From Eurosta solidaginis (Eukaryota > Arthropoda > Insecta > Diptera > Tephritidae): 64,000 bases of DNA. A model generated the notes under the pieces. It was not told where the DNA came from, did no database searches, and worked only from the letters and a program-made list of their open reading frames with translations. Positions 10,615 through 22,536 of the stretch are shown here, piece by piece. The stretch lies in assembly GCF_040869045.1 (NCBI RefSeq), contig NC_090323.1, positions 159,422,426-159,486,425 on the forward strand, written 5' to 3'. The translations under genes were made by a program, and so were the position numbers. Numbering within the stretch: position 1 is the first letter of the stretch; each line of letters begins with the position of its first letter.

Positions 10615-10925
10615 GTGTAATATCACTCTATCTTGGCTGCCAGATCGAAAACACCCTATCAGAATATATTTCGAAAACACTCAAATTCAACATTTGCTTC
10701 AACAACGCCCTATAGCTGAATTCGGTAGGAGAACGCCCTATCTAATATCTCGCCACAGCTAATGTCAAAATATATTGAATTTAAGCTCATATAGGACGTA
10801 TTTGAAACAAAATCTGAGATAGAGCATTATACAACCGAGTTCTGAGATATGGCGCTTTTGAAATAAAGCGTTATTCTAAACTTTTTTGAGATAGAGCATT
10901 TTCTAAACGTTCTAAACGGCACCCA
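10615..10925. repeat. Degenerate repeat with CGCCCTATCT / AGATAGAGC words
   Basis: The left half contains ACACCCTATC, ACGCCCTATAGC and ACGCCCTATCT. The right half contains the complementary GAGATAGAGCATT twice and GAGATATGGCGCTTTT. The opposite orientation of the two halves suggests a fold-back or MITE-like structure, but no clean ends or target duplication are visible. Confidence 0.4.
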
Positions 10926-13180
10926 AAATAGGCTGATATTTTACTAAGAAATCAATACACAAAAATAAGTTCGGTTTTATTCGAGCTCATTAACTTTAAC
11001 ATTAAGTACTTAAGCTAAAAAAGGCGTCCATGTTATATCTAAATTCAAAATAAAAATATCAAAAAAGAACAGCTTCACAATTGCTATAAAAATATAAGAA
11101 AAAATTTGACGCTTCAGTAAAATTTGAAAAGGCATCGTTATTTGCGCTGCCTGCTTACAGAGAAAAATAATTTTTAAAAATCTCAAATAACTACGGCACA
11201 TGTAGGAATATAAGCGATAAAAAAAACATTTTATTTAAATATCAAACAACGCGAAAAAAACTAAAACAGTGAATAAACAAATAATCAGCAATCGAAAAAA
11301 TATTTCATAGAAAAAAAGTTAATATTTAAATTAAAAAAGTTAAGCAACTAAACAAAGAAAAACGAGTCGAAAGTAGGTATGCTGTCTATGCGTATGGAGC
11401 ATTCCACGATTGGTACGGGGAAAATCGTATGCAATTTTTTCAGTTTTCGTCCTTAAAACTATAGTTCCTTGAGTTAAACTATTTAGTGCATTAATATTGT
11501 TTAGTTCATATCTAAATTAAAATAATAAACTTGCTTTTAAAATATTTGCTCGTGCGTGATGAAAAATTCAAAATAGGCATGCGTTTGTACGGGACAGCAA
11601 AAATTACCCAACTTTGTGGTGACAGTGAGTCCGGGTAGACTCTTGAAAATGCAAAATCCATTCAAATGTATATTACAATTAAAACATTGCAAATAATGGG
11701 GTCAAAATGCCGATAAATGGCGCAAAGATCGATGTATTTAAGGGATTACATGCGAAAATGGGAAGCTTGCTAACGATTTTTTAGTGGCTTCTCATTGATC
11801 TGGGAGTATGCAATTTAGAATATTGTTCAGATGGCAATGCATACTAAGAACCAGAATGTGATATTTCTTAAGGAATTTTGCAAAAATTTTTCACAAACAT
11901 CAAAGTGAGCTATAAGTTGTAACCCCGCAACACACTTCAATGCTGGCGCTAATATCAAGATAGAAAAATTTACGACGTCTTAGGGACTTGGTATTCGACA
12001 TACGAAACATTACGATCAGTTTTTATAGCTTCTCAGAGCTATGAACTTGAAATTTTTAGCTTTGAAATACTTAGCGCAAAATGTTCCGCTATGTGGCGCA
12101 CGTAATTTTGATAGTCGGAAATACTTACCGCAGGAGTAGGGGACCATCTTAGACCTGGCACGTAGTTTTCAACCAGATAGCAATGCAATGAAAGAGGAAA
12201 AGTTGCAGATGAAAGAGCGGTCTGAGTAATATGGAATTTTTTGAAAATTAACAGTAAGTGCCTTAATTTCAAGCTTAACAATCTCAATTACACATTTCTT
12301 ATTGACAATGCAACTTTTTAAAAAACTAATCTATTTAAAACAAAAAAACTTTTGATTGCAAGTCATGCACTTTCCTAACATCTTCAAGCGTAAAATTGAA
12401 CTACAGTCATTAATTAAAAAATGAATTTATATTCATGCATACATACATACATATATACACCCCTACAATCAATTTCTTAACTCAAACTTTAATATGCATT
12501 TAAAAAAAATTAAAATGAAATATCTTAAGCTGAAAACTTTTTTTTTCTGAGTCACAATACAATTTAAAGATAGATGATATTTTATTTAATGCACACTAAC
12601 AGCATCATATTTGTTGGTGTATGTATAGTCACACATGCATATGTGTATATACATTAGGGTGTACGCCATTAGTTATATAATTTCACAAGTTTACTACGAA
12701 AATGTTTTTATATCTCCAAATCCGATCGAAAATTGTAGAATTTTTGTATTATTGGACCTTAGCTTACATACCAAAAAAATAGGACTTCATACCGATGCGC
12801 TGTCAAGATACAGGGGAAGCATTGGAAATATGGGATACTTGGGAAATTTTACCGCATTAACCAAGTTCATTTTACCGACACATGTATACCCCAAACTGTT
12901 AGTCAATATTCAAAACAATGTATCAATTTACTTTTATTTTTAAGTGATAAACTATTAATTTTAATTTTGAATATATACATACATACATATATTTTCCTTA
13001 TAGAATTATATGAGAATCTATAACTTTTAAGAACAAAAAAACAAAATTGAACTTGGAACAATTGAGATAAAATGTTCAGCGAAATAAATAAGAAAATTTC
13101 GAAAAATTCACTCATTCAGAAATTATCCAAAACTGGACTTTTTTATAAACATTTTTCAAAGAATTTTTTTTTTGTATTTA
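10926..13180. other. Long AT-rich stretch, nothing recognised
   Basis: Contains short CATA microsatellites (about 12439-12456 and 12977-12990) and a lone TACATTAGGGTGTACG motif at 12650 resembling the TTAGGGTG end of the small MITE at 43521. The frame at 12635-12943 has no recognised motif and AT-driven composition. Confidence 0.4.
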
Positions 13181-13395
13181 ATTAGCGAGACATGCTGATA
13201 TTGCTTTATACAATTTTTTTTTTGTTATTAATAGTAGAGAAAATTGCAAAGTTTACACGTGGCGTTGGTTAATAGGGCATGTTTTCTAATTTCACTTCTT
13301 CATCAGCTAGCTTCTCGGGAGCTGGGTATTGAAAACGAAATCTCCAAAATTCATACTTTATGCTAGTGTAATGCCCCGCTTCTCGCTTTGCAATT
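13181..13395 (-). repeat. SINE family 2, 5'-truncated copy
   Basis: Minus strand from about 13395: ACACTAGCATAAAGTATGAA, CAATACCCAGCTCCCGAG, AGCTAGCTGATGAAGAAGTG, AACCAACGCC, ACTTTGCAATTTTCTC, and the tail AAAGCAATATCAGCATGTCT ending near 13181. This matches, block for block, the copy at 46905-47077 plus 47634-47700. The A-box region is not recognisable here. Confidence 0.7.
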
Positions 13396-13582
13396 GGTCT
13401 CTAATTATTGCCTTTTTGTTGCTACTACTTTATTCATCATTTAGGTACCCACTAATTCTATATGCCTTTTAATCCTAATTGTGTTGAATATTTATAGGCG
13501 CGCTTAAGAGCTTAGTAATATTAGATTTTTATAGTATTGCTTTTATTAACAGTACTTCTGCTGTTCATTATTATATCTAGAT
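13396..13582. other. AT-rich spacer
   Basis: No feature recognised between the SINE relic and the LTR. Confidence 0.3.
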
Positions 13583-14127
13583 TGTGACGAATACTAATGA
13601 CACTAAGTGATACTCACATCACTAGTCTGATGCTAAGTAAATGAAGCCACAACGACAGTAAAGCAGGCAGTCACTTGTATCTACATAAACGAATCAATCA
13701 ATATGTCTACCCATATGTACGTACACTCAGCGGAGAAGAGACGCACAAACACATGTATATATCTTATATGAGATGCTCCCAAAAGTAGGCAATTATCTGT
13801 GGAAGTGTCACTCACATATACACGCGCATATGGGAAGCTATACACGTGTATCTGTAGTTCTAATTTTATAGCAGTAACTAAGTTAATTCTGGAAACGCCT
13901 AGAAGTATGGAACGAGACAATCCAAGAGTATAAAAGCGGCAACAGTAGAGCACGGCAATCAGTTTGATTTAAGCAAGCTATTAGTTGCGAAGCATAAGTG
14001 TTATTGTGATGACTTTGATAAAGGCCATTTTGAATTATTGAATAGGGGAGTTATTTATTCAACAGTTTAGTGATTCGAACGTTTGTAGATGGTTGCAAAT
14101 AAGCAAAATTTCAGTAAATTCGTTACA
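13583..14127 (+). mobile_element. Solo LTR of a Ty3/Gypsy-like retrotransposon
   Basis: Starts TGTGACGAATACTAATGACA and ends GTAAATTCGTTACA, giving TG...CA ends. It has a TATA box in GAGTATAAAAGCGGC (about 13926) and the R/U5-type text AGTTTGATTTAAGCAAGCTA, AAGGCCATTTTGAATTATTG and TTTAGTGATTCGAACGTTTG. The shorter LTR at 34270-34605 carries the same ends and inner blocks. The flanks are AGAT and ATAT, one mismatch from a 4-bp target duplication. No gag, pol, primer-binding site or second LTR with an internal region is present, so it arose by LTR-LTR recombination. Confidence 0.75.
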
Positions 14128-16428
14128 ATATTATTATCTGAATTTAATTAGCGAGATATGCTCATATTGCTTTATACAATTGTGTTTCTTACTGATGTTA
14201 GAGAAAATTTTTTGTAGGAACAAACAAATAAGTATATAGTTAATAATGGGCACCCTAATGCGCTACGCTGCATATAATAATAGTAAATTCTAGATTACGA
14301 AGTAATTTTTTTCCTTTCGTTTTTAAACAACGGCTTTTTGGTGGCTTTCGGTTATGTTTCATGCAGTTTAGCAAAGCGGCTCGCTCCGCTACAAAATAGC
14401 GTCAGTTGAAACCAAATTAAAGTCCTGCAGTTTTCTACAAAAGCGTTAAGAGCAGTGAAATTTTTTAGAAAATGAACATAAGATTTTGTTTTGTTCATTT
14501 AAATCCAGCAAATAATATTATAACTCCATTCACCTTAAGTGAATGTAATATCTTGGAAGTGAATAATGCGATAGATAACTTAAATTCAAAATCTGCAAAC
14601 GGCCCGGATCAATATGTCTACCATATGTACGTACACTAAGCGGAGAAGAGATGCACAAACACATGTATATATCTTATCTGAGATGCTCCCAAAAGTAGGC
14701 AATTATCTGTGGAAGTGTCACTCACATATACACGCGCATATGGGAAGCTATACACGTGCATCTGTAGTTATAATTTTATAGCAGTAACTAAGTTAATTCT
14801 GGAAACGCCTAGAAGTATGGAACGAGGCAATCCAAGAGTATAAAAGCGGCAACAGTAGCGCACGGCAATCAGTTTGATTTAAGCAAGCTATTAGTTGCGA
14901 AGCATAAGTGTTATTGTTATGTACTTTGATAAAGGCCATTTTGAATTATTGAAAGGGGAGTTATTTATTCAACAGTTTAGTGATTCGAACGTTTGTAGAA
15001 GGTTGCAAATAAGCGATATTTCAGTAAATTCGTTACAATATTATTATCTGAATTTAATTAGCGAGATATGCTCATATTGCTTTATACAATTGTTTTTCTT
15101 ACTGATGTTAGAGAAAATTTTTTGTAGGAACAAACAAATAAGTATATAGTTAATAACGGGCACCCTAATGCGCTTCGCTGCATATAATAATAGTAAATTC
15201 TAGATTCCGAAGTAATTTTTTTCCTTTCGTTTTTAAACAACGGATTTTAGTGGCTTTCGGTTATGTTTCATGCAGTTTAGCAAAGCGGCTCGTTCCGCTA
15301 CAAAATATCGTCAGTTGAAACCAAATTAAAGTCCTGCAGTTTTCTACAAAAGCGTTAAGAGCAGTGAACTTTTTTAGAAAATGAACATAACATTTTGTTT
15401 TGTTCATTTAAATCCAGCAAATAATATTATAACTCCATTCACCTTAAGTGAATGTAATATCTTGGATGTGAATAATGCGATAGATAACTTAAATTCAAAA
15501 TCTGCAAACGGCCCGGATCAATATGTCTACCATATGTACGTACACTAATCGGAGAAGAGACGCACAAACACATGTATATATCTTATCTGAGATGCTCCCA
15601 AAAGTAGGCAATTATCTGTGGAAGTGTCACTCACATATAAACGCGCATATGGGAAGCTATACACGTGCATCTGTAGTTATAATTTTATAGCAGTAACTAA
15701 GTTAATTCTGGAAACGCCTAGAAGTATGGAACGAGGCAATCCAAGAGTATAAAAGCGGCAACAGTAGCGCACGGCAATCAGTTTGATTTAAGCAAGCTAT
15801 TAGTTGCGAAGCATAAGTGTTATTGTTATGTACTTTGATAAAGGCCATTTTGAATTATTGAAAGGGGAGTTATTTATTCAACAGTTTAGTGATTCGAACG
15901 TTTGTAGAAGGTTGCAAATAAGCGGTATTTCAGTAAATTCGTTACAATATTATTATCTGAATTTAATTAGCGAGATATGCTCATATTGCTTTATACAATT
16001 TTTTTTCTTACTGATGTTAGAGAAAATTTTTTGTAGGAACAAACAAATAAGTATATAGTTAATAACGGGCACCCTAATGCGCTTCGCTGCATATAATAAT
16101 AGTAAATTCTAGATTCCGAAGTAATTTTTTTCCTTTCGTTTTTAAACAACGGATTTTAGTGGCTTTCGGTTATGTTTCATGCAGTTTAGCAAAGCGGCTC
16201 GTTCCGCTACAAAATATCGTCAGTTGAAACCAAATTAAAGTCCTGCAGTTTTCTACAAAAGCGTTAAGAGCAGTGAAATTTTTTAGAAAATGAACATAAG
16301 ACTTTGTTTTGTTCATTTAAATCCAGCAAATAATATTATAACTCCATTCACCTTAAGTGAATGTAATATCTTGGAAGTGAATAATGCGATAGATAACTTA
16401 AATTCAAAATCTGCAAACGGCCCGGATG
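13700..16428 (+). repeat. 909-bp segment present three times in tandem
   Basis: The phrase AATATGTCTAC(C)CATATGTACG recurs at 13700, 14611 and 15520 (spacings of 911 and 909). Each unit runs from inside the LTR, through the LTR end (14127, 15037, 15946), a SINE-2-tail-like block (AATTAGCGAGATATGCTCAT), an unassigned ~220-bp block and the first 137 bases of the LINE fragment, ending at CAAACGGCCCGGAT. Units one and two are joined to the next at CCCGGATCAATATG; the third runs on into the LINE as CCCGGATGGTTTG. Copies differ at only a few positions. The two identical-looking 84-codon frames at 14895 and 15804 are LTR sequence, not genes. Confidence 0.95.
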
Positions 16429-17855
16429 GTTTGTCAAAAAATACAAAAAATCATCTAGCTATGCCTGATGAGTTAAAGGTAGGCTCCGTGGTACCTGTAC
16501 ATAAAGCCGGAAGTAAAGAGTTATGTTCAAACTACCGGCCAATAACGAAACTCAACACCATTGATAAAATATTTGAAAGCATACTTCTTGATCGACTTAT
16601 AACATTTCTAGCACAAAATAATATAATTGACAAAAACCAGTTTGGCTTTGTAGAATGCTCCAACACCATGGCGGCGTGCATATCGTGCACAGAGTATATC
16701 TACGAAAATATTGATAAAAAGAATTATGTGGCTCTCTTGATTTATCAAAAGCTTTTGACTCAGTAAATATAAAGATAATGGTTCGTAAGTTAGCTGAACT
16801 GGACTTGGAGGGCAAGGAACTGAAGATATTTGAAACCTTTTTAACCAACAGAAGACAGTTAGTACAAATGAATAATACAACGAGTTCCACTTTGGAATTT
16901 AAAACAGGCGTACCGCAAAGATCAAAACTAGCGGCAAATCTGTTTATAATATATATTAATAATGTACTAAGACTAAATCTAAAGGGTGTTCCCAGTTTTA
17001 TGCTGATGATGGAACCTTCATGTACTCTGCAAGTACGTTGAAAAAATTAATCACCAACATTAGGACAGATTTGGATGAGATAAAAAAATGGTTTGATTGT
17101 AATTTATTAAAAATTAATTTAGAAAAAACACATTTCATTATTTTTAACAACTTCAAACCCATACCGAGCATTACAGATTTTGCTGGTTTCGCATTTGATA
17201 ACAAAATTATCACGAGGGTAGACAAGTTGAAATACCTGGGAATATGGTTCGATACGAATTTAAATTGGCACGAACATATAACTAGATTGAAACTTAAGTT
17301 AATACCGCTAAATTTCGCAATATATAGAAGTAGAAATAATATACCCAGAAAACAATTGTGGCTATTATACGATGCGTACTTTATGTCACGTTTAATAAAG
17401 CCAATCTGGAGCAGATATGCAGAAAATAAAATAAATGAGTTACAAATACTTCTAAAAAAATAATAAAAAATATCCTGTTACTACCCAGAATAACTCCCAC
17501 TATCAGGCTTTACGAAAATAGGTTAGACGTTAGAAAGTACAGAATTCTACAGACACTGCTCATTGTTTTCAAAATCAAATACAATTTGATTAAACATAGT
17601 CTTGATTTAAATTTTGCAGGAAATCTAAGCTATAACTTTAGAAATACTCTATATATAAAAATTTGTTTTTTCCGTACTCAAAGAAGCACAAATTCAATGC
17701 GTAGCTATGACGACAATGTTAAACCCTGTTCCAATTATTTGCATTTCAAGGGGCAAGTTAAAGGCCTCTTGTTACTAGATTATAACTTTAGCCTGTAAAA
17801 TACAAATATAGATAATTTATTCTTATTTTTCTTTTATAAAAAAAAAAAAAAAAAA
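16290..17855 (+). pseudogene. Jockey/CR1-type LINE reverse transcriptase, frameshifted, with poly(A)
   Basis: The frame from 16290 contains NSKSANGPDGL, GSVVPVHKAGSK, NYRPITKLN, KIFESILLDRL and KNQFGF, the fingers and palm start of a LINE reverse transcriptase. A deletion after NHLA removes roughly a dozen residues before the PDELK word. A frameshift just before 16736 leads into LDLSKAFDSVN, then TGVPQRSKLAANLFIIYINN. A second frameshift precedes the catalytic FYADD box at 16996-17010, and the frame continues through KKWFDCNLLKINLEKTHF and KLKYLGIWFD to about 17460, with further broken C-terminal sequence to 17798. The usual G in GVPQGS is R here. A 17-base A-run ends the copy at about 17855. 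It is 5'-truncated and dead. The clade assignment is from motif resemblance only. Confidence 0.85.
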
Positions 17856-20484
17856 CACAGTAAATAAGTATGTTAAAATAATTTGGCGATAGTATATTTA
17901 AGCTGGCACAACACACTTGTTAGTATGTACTAAAATAATTTAAATGTAAACTAGTGTACTTAACGCAGTTGACAGCGTAGAAAGCAAATATGCATACATG
18001 TTAAGCTATCTTCTCACACAAAGTGTATTTTTTTCGAGAAAATATTGTATTATATTTAAAATACGCCATCAATAAAAAAATTTTGGGAAAATGAACACCC
18101 TAATATTAAACGGTGCGTACCTAAACCGCCATAAAGGTAAATACAAAAAAATGCACCCAATCCCTACAATTGTGTAAAACAAATTAAAAGTAATGTAATG
18201 TAAATGAATTAAAAAAATGGAATAAATAAAAATTAAACGCACTGAAAACGCACAGTCACCATGATTATACGCCTTGGGTGCAATAAAAAATAAAAGAGAA
18301 GAAAATTAAAAAAATACATACAATTATAAATACACATACACATATGTACGAACATCGGTACAAATGCATACAATTTATAATTCAAATTGTAACACACACA
18401 TGCATAGCCAACAGACACCTACAACTCCACTTTGTAAAAAACTAAAAAAAAAAACCAACGAACGCTTAATACATATAATAACAAATAATGGAAAGCATTA
18501 ATTACAACAAAAAAAAGTTCATTAAAAAATAAATAACGAAAAACAAAATTACTGTGCAAGAAAATCTAAAAGTCATAGGTACATGGCAACGAAAAAAAAC
18601 AATGGTAACGCAGAAAAAATTAAAAAAACAAAACCAGCAAATAAACTTGAATTTACTTAATTTATAAAAAAGTAGCAACGAAAGAAAATAATAACAAATA
18701 ACTGCTCTAAATAAATTTGACTACACATACATATACTATTTGATATGTGTGTATGTAATTATAATAATTTTAATTTTCATGCATTTCACAAATGCCGCAA
18801 TTGTGCCATACGCTAGCAAGTGCAGCAAAAGACTCCATAGGCAGTTCGGCGTTTATATCGGCGGTGCATTTAAAAGCGAGTACCCAGCAGGAAAAACACT
18901 TGTTGCAGTGGGTAGTTGCAAGAACAACGATTTAAGGAATTAATTGCGCCTAGGATGTTATGTTGTTGCGCTTAAGATTTTGATTGAGCAGGAAAAAGTT
19001 GAGCAAGAAAAATATGAGGATCGCAATCTCTTTATTAATATTTTTGAACTCAGGCTGATTGTTTTTAAATAGTATCATGGAAACTCTTTCCACAAACCCG
19101 AATCATGATTTGGATATTTTTCTGGGTTAGGTTTGTTTTTGGCGTTACTTGACAGGACGGACATAAGCAGTTGTGATCCCTACATTTTAGAAACTGCAAT
19201 CGTGAACAAAACAAGTAAACCAAAATACCTTCAAGGTTTTTTTTATATCATCAACTCGGGTACTTACATACATAGAAGCTTAACTTTTTGAGGGCTTAAA
19301 TCGTCGAAGATTTTGATTTGCGTTTCGGTAGCAGCCACAAAATTTTAAGGGAAAAGTGCTCAAATCAAAGTCAATCTACTAAGGTACGAAATTACTTTCC
19401 AATAGGCCAAATTTGGTTTGAAATTACTAAACAGTAGCAAAGCTAACCCTTATTCCCATAAGCTTCAAAAAAAATCACACGAAGTAATTTCGGATGTTTA
19501 AACAGAAAACAGCAGAATTTGGTGCTAAAAAACGTTCGACAAAAGTTCTGCCTATATTTATTTAGTATCAATGTACATATAACTGTTCCCGAATTTATTG
19601 GAGGTTTTTGGCCGGTTATTTGAGGATAAAATAACATTGTTTTCGCTTGTATATCATGTGAAAAGGAACAATATCCCTGATGAATATATAGACAATTCAA
19701 AGAAACGCGTTTAAATAAAAGAAGCTCGTTTATAATAAGTAAACGCCTCTATTTTTTTCCACTTGTCAACCGAAAATCTGCAATAATCCCAAATTCTTAC
19801 TTTTTTCTGGATGAAGCTAAAACATAACAGATCTTTTGTGCCTTCCGTCGTTTTCTATAGAAATTTCTAATGCATATCCATTAAAAATTTCTACTAAAGA
19901 ACTCCTGACGTAAATAAAGGGCCTATCAGAAAAATATTTGTTTTTGGGCTATTTGATTCAGAATCATAGTTTAGTAGTAACAATAACTTAAAAATTTTGG
20001 AAACATGGAATAAACAGAAGCACGATCTGAAAAAACTTTGGCAGTGTAAGGACTTTAAAGAACTATCTTTATGGGAATGAACTCAGAGCATTAAGAAAAT
20101 GTATTTTACAGTATAAAGGTAAACCAAGAATTGAATAAGGTAAGTGCTTTTTTATCGAATTTCGCTGAAGTTTTCTTAATTACTAACAAAATTTATTTCA
20201 AAATAACTCTTTATAGCAAGAAACTCCGTCACATGTTGTATAAAAAAGTTTTTCTCACCTAAAGTAAAATTTTTCCTAACGAGTTGCCCAATTCATCAGT
20301 CGATTTGAACGCTACGTTTGAATGCATATATGTAATACACTATACACATATGTTTGAATGTCTATTTTGCTGTACGATCATTCATTTAATTCGATGGGGT
20401 ATATCATTATATATTTTTCTTACAAATTGATTGGAAAAAATTTTTAGCAACACATACATACATACATATGTATGTGAGTACGTA
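17856..20484. other. AT-rich stretch, no gene recognised
   Basis: Contains CATA-type microsatellites and long A-runs. A small frame at 18740-18943 (containing KCSKRLHRQFGVYIGGAFK) has no family I recognise. No conserved repeat was seen. Confidence 0.4.
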
Positions 20485-20720
20485 CCCTGCAAAAAATCGT
20501 GCGATTAATCCCTAAAAAATTGGTCTCCAATTGTTCTCTTTTGTCTACATTCGGGCATAATTGATCCCCTTTAGTCCCTTTCGGGTACAGTTGGGATTAG
20601 TCAGTTTGAAATCTATGTAGCCCATTTTAAGAAATATTAAAAAAAACGGCAACGAAATGAATACAATAAAAAAGATCATAGGTGACTGATTCGAATTATT
20701 TAAGAACAACGCGGAGCTCT

Positions 20721-20880
20721 ATAAAAAATGTAAGGCGCGAAAACCTCCGAAGAGATTTTAGGCCGAGCTTATCTTCCAATTTGCGTCGTGCACCTTTTTA
20801 ATTTTTCCTACAAATTGGTGAGACGGGACCTACTTGTTTTATGCCGACTCCAACGGCATCTGCAAGGCAGATGAGTTTTT
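20721..20880 (-). repeat. SINE family 1, 5'-truncated, inside the CCCTGCAAAAAA element
   Basis: Matches the tail half of the SINE at 53296: AAATGTAAGGCGCGAAAACC, CCGAAGAGATTTTAGGCCGA, CTTCCAATTTGCGTCGTGCA, CGGGACCTACTTGTTTTATG and GCATCTGCAAGGCAGATGAG, then a T-run. The promoter half is missing. The break at about 20880 is followed by sequence unrelated to the family. Confidence 0.85.
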
Positions 20881-21024
20881 TTTTTTATTATTATTGAAAA
20901 ATTATTATTTTGGAACGAAATACAGGATCATACTCAACAGCAAACTTGGCTGCTTGCCGTCTGATATATGTATATATTTCATGTTCTTGTAAATCTTTAT
21001 CTGTCTATCTTCTTCTTCTATAAA

Positions 21025-21528
21025 TCTTATAAAATAAAGTCGCTAAATGCCATGTATGCACATAATTTCACACAGAATGCTACGATTTTAAAACGGTTTT
21101 TTGCATTCGAAAGCTTAGCTACGTGGTATGGTACAGTTAATATAATTTGAAGGTATATATTATAGGGGCGTGGCAAATTGCCAAAATGTAGTAAAAGATC
21201 ATAAAATTTTTGTTTACACAGCTATAACTCATAAACGGATGGATGGATTTCAAAAATTCTACTTTTCAGTAAAACTTTGAAATATTTACCTTCGATCTGC
21301 ATCAAAAAAAATACTTGATTCCTTTTTTATATCAGCCAAATTGTTTAAACAAAAGTAACATTTTTATCAAAAAATGCGTATGTGTGTTTGTTCGCTGTGA
21401 ACTGTCCGCGCTAATTGCTGCTTTTGAGTGAGGCTTGATGCGACACATACATACGTACATATATAGCATTCGCTGCGTTATTTAACTTCGGGCGTAGGGT
21501 TATAGGTTTGTATGGTTGTACATCACTA
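21025..21528 (+). mobile_element. Probable Helitron 5' end fragment
   Basis: TCTTATAAAATAAAGTCGCT at 21025 fits the usual 5' start of arthropod Helitrons (TC, TATA-rich, then AAAGTCGCT). The same AAAGTCGCT word opens the complete element at 21529. No separate 3' end is visible, so this is either a truncated copy or the outer part of a nest. Confidence 0.5.
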
Positions 21529-22121
21529 CATAGTATAAAACAAAGTCGCTTTTTCTGTCCCTATGTCCCTTTGAATGCTTAAACCTTTAAAAATACGCAA
21601 CGGATTTTGATGCGCTTTTTTTTTTAAATAAATAAAGAGTGATTGAAGAGGAAGTAACGGATGAACATATTTGGCTGAAAATCGGTGGAGGGGTAGCTTA
21701 GAACCAGGAGACAGACATAGGCTAATTTTTATCCCGTTCGGGATAGGGTCCTGAGATCAAAACGTGGACCTGGGTAATCCTGGGATATGTTTGTACAATA
21801 TGGGTATCGAATGTAAGCTGTTTATGAGTACTTTGATACGGGGTATTTTTCGCACCCGCGGGTAACTAGGGTCTCGAGATATAAGCGAAAACGTGGACGC
21901 GGGTACACCTAGAATGTGTTTATAGGATATGGATAACGAATGAAAGTTGTTGATGAGTGCTTTACAGGGTAGTTTTCATACCTATTTGTGAAGGGTATCG
22001 AGATATTGGCCAAAACGTGCATCAGGGTAACACTGGGATGTGTTTTAGACGGAAAAAGCTTATTCAAATGTATGGAGATAGACCACATTTAGGGCAGAAC
22101 AACGTCTGACGGGTCTGCTAG
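21529..22121 (+). mobile_element. Non-autonomous Helitron with three tandem units
   Basis: Starts near ATAGTATAAAACAAAGTCGC followed by CTGTCCCTATGTCCC, and ends GTCTGACGGGTCTGCTAG|T with the canonical CTAG terminus at 22118-22121. Inside are three imperfect ~121-bp units beginning near 21746 (GGGTCCTGAGAT), 21869 (GGGTCTCGAGAT) and 21989 (GGGTATCGAGAT). Each contains an ATATGGGTATCGAATG-like word and a GTGGAC word. In reverse complement these units align with those of the INE-1-like arrays at 4.6-6.2 and 7.9-9.5 kb. There is no Rep/helicase frame. Confidence 0.75.
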
Positions 22122-22536
22122 TTGTATATAATTATAGAGCTGGACTAATTTTTCCTTTGAGGAAAATCAAGTATTATCGTTTTATTAAAGATCCTTTAAT
22201 TAAAAAAATAAACACCAACCTCTGCTACTACTAACTCAACGTACTTCATTTTTATACAAAACTTATTTTTAATTTTTACAGGACCTACAAATCCCTATTT
22301 GAGTTCTTATTGAACCGAAAAGGGACTGGTGTTGATATATTACCATATGGGTACAAAAGGGATTGGTCGTAACGATCCCTTTCGGGTATAATAGGTTCAA
22401 ATATTCTCTTCATAAGACATGCTCAAACAAAAGGGAACAGTTCAACTCATACAAAGTGCTCAACACTGGCATTGTTCGCATACTCCTTTGCGACTCATCC
22501 CGGAATCATCTTAGACTAATCGCATTTTTTGCAGGG

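Larger units (their letters stand above)
20485..22536. mobile_element. Inverted-repeat transposon with CCCTGCAAAAAA ends, copy 1 (with nested insertions)
   Basis: The left end is CCCTGCAAAAAATCGTGCGA. The right end, read inverted, is CCCTGCAAAAAATGCGATTA, so the ends match apart from a 3-base CGT difference. Left-flank sequence to about 20715 and right-flank sequence from about 22320 align with the compact copy at 43760-44537 (shared CGCATACTCC, ATCCCGGA, TCATC, TAGACTA). TA flanks both sides. In between lie a SINE fragment, a Helitron 5' end and a complete Helitron. No transposase frame is present. I cannot assign it to a named superfamily. Confidence 0.75.

Noticed and set aside
14895..16058. 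Two almost identical 84-codon open frames, as if a duplicated gene
   Set aside because: They run through LTR R/U5 sequence inside the 909-bp triplicated unit; the first unit lacks the frame because of small changes, and the 34-kb LTR gives a similar accidental frame.
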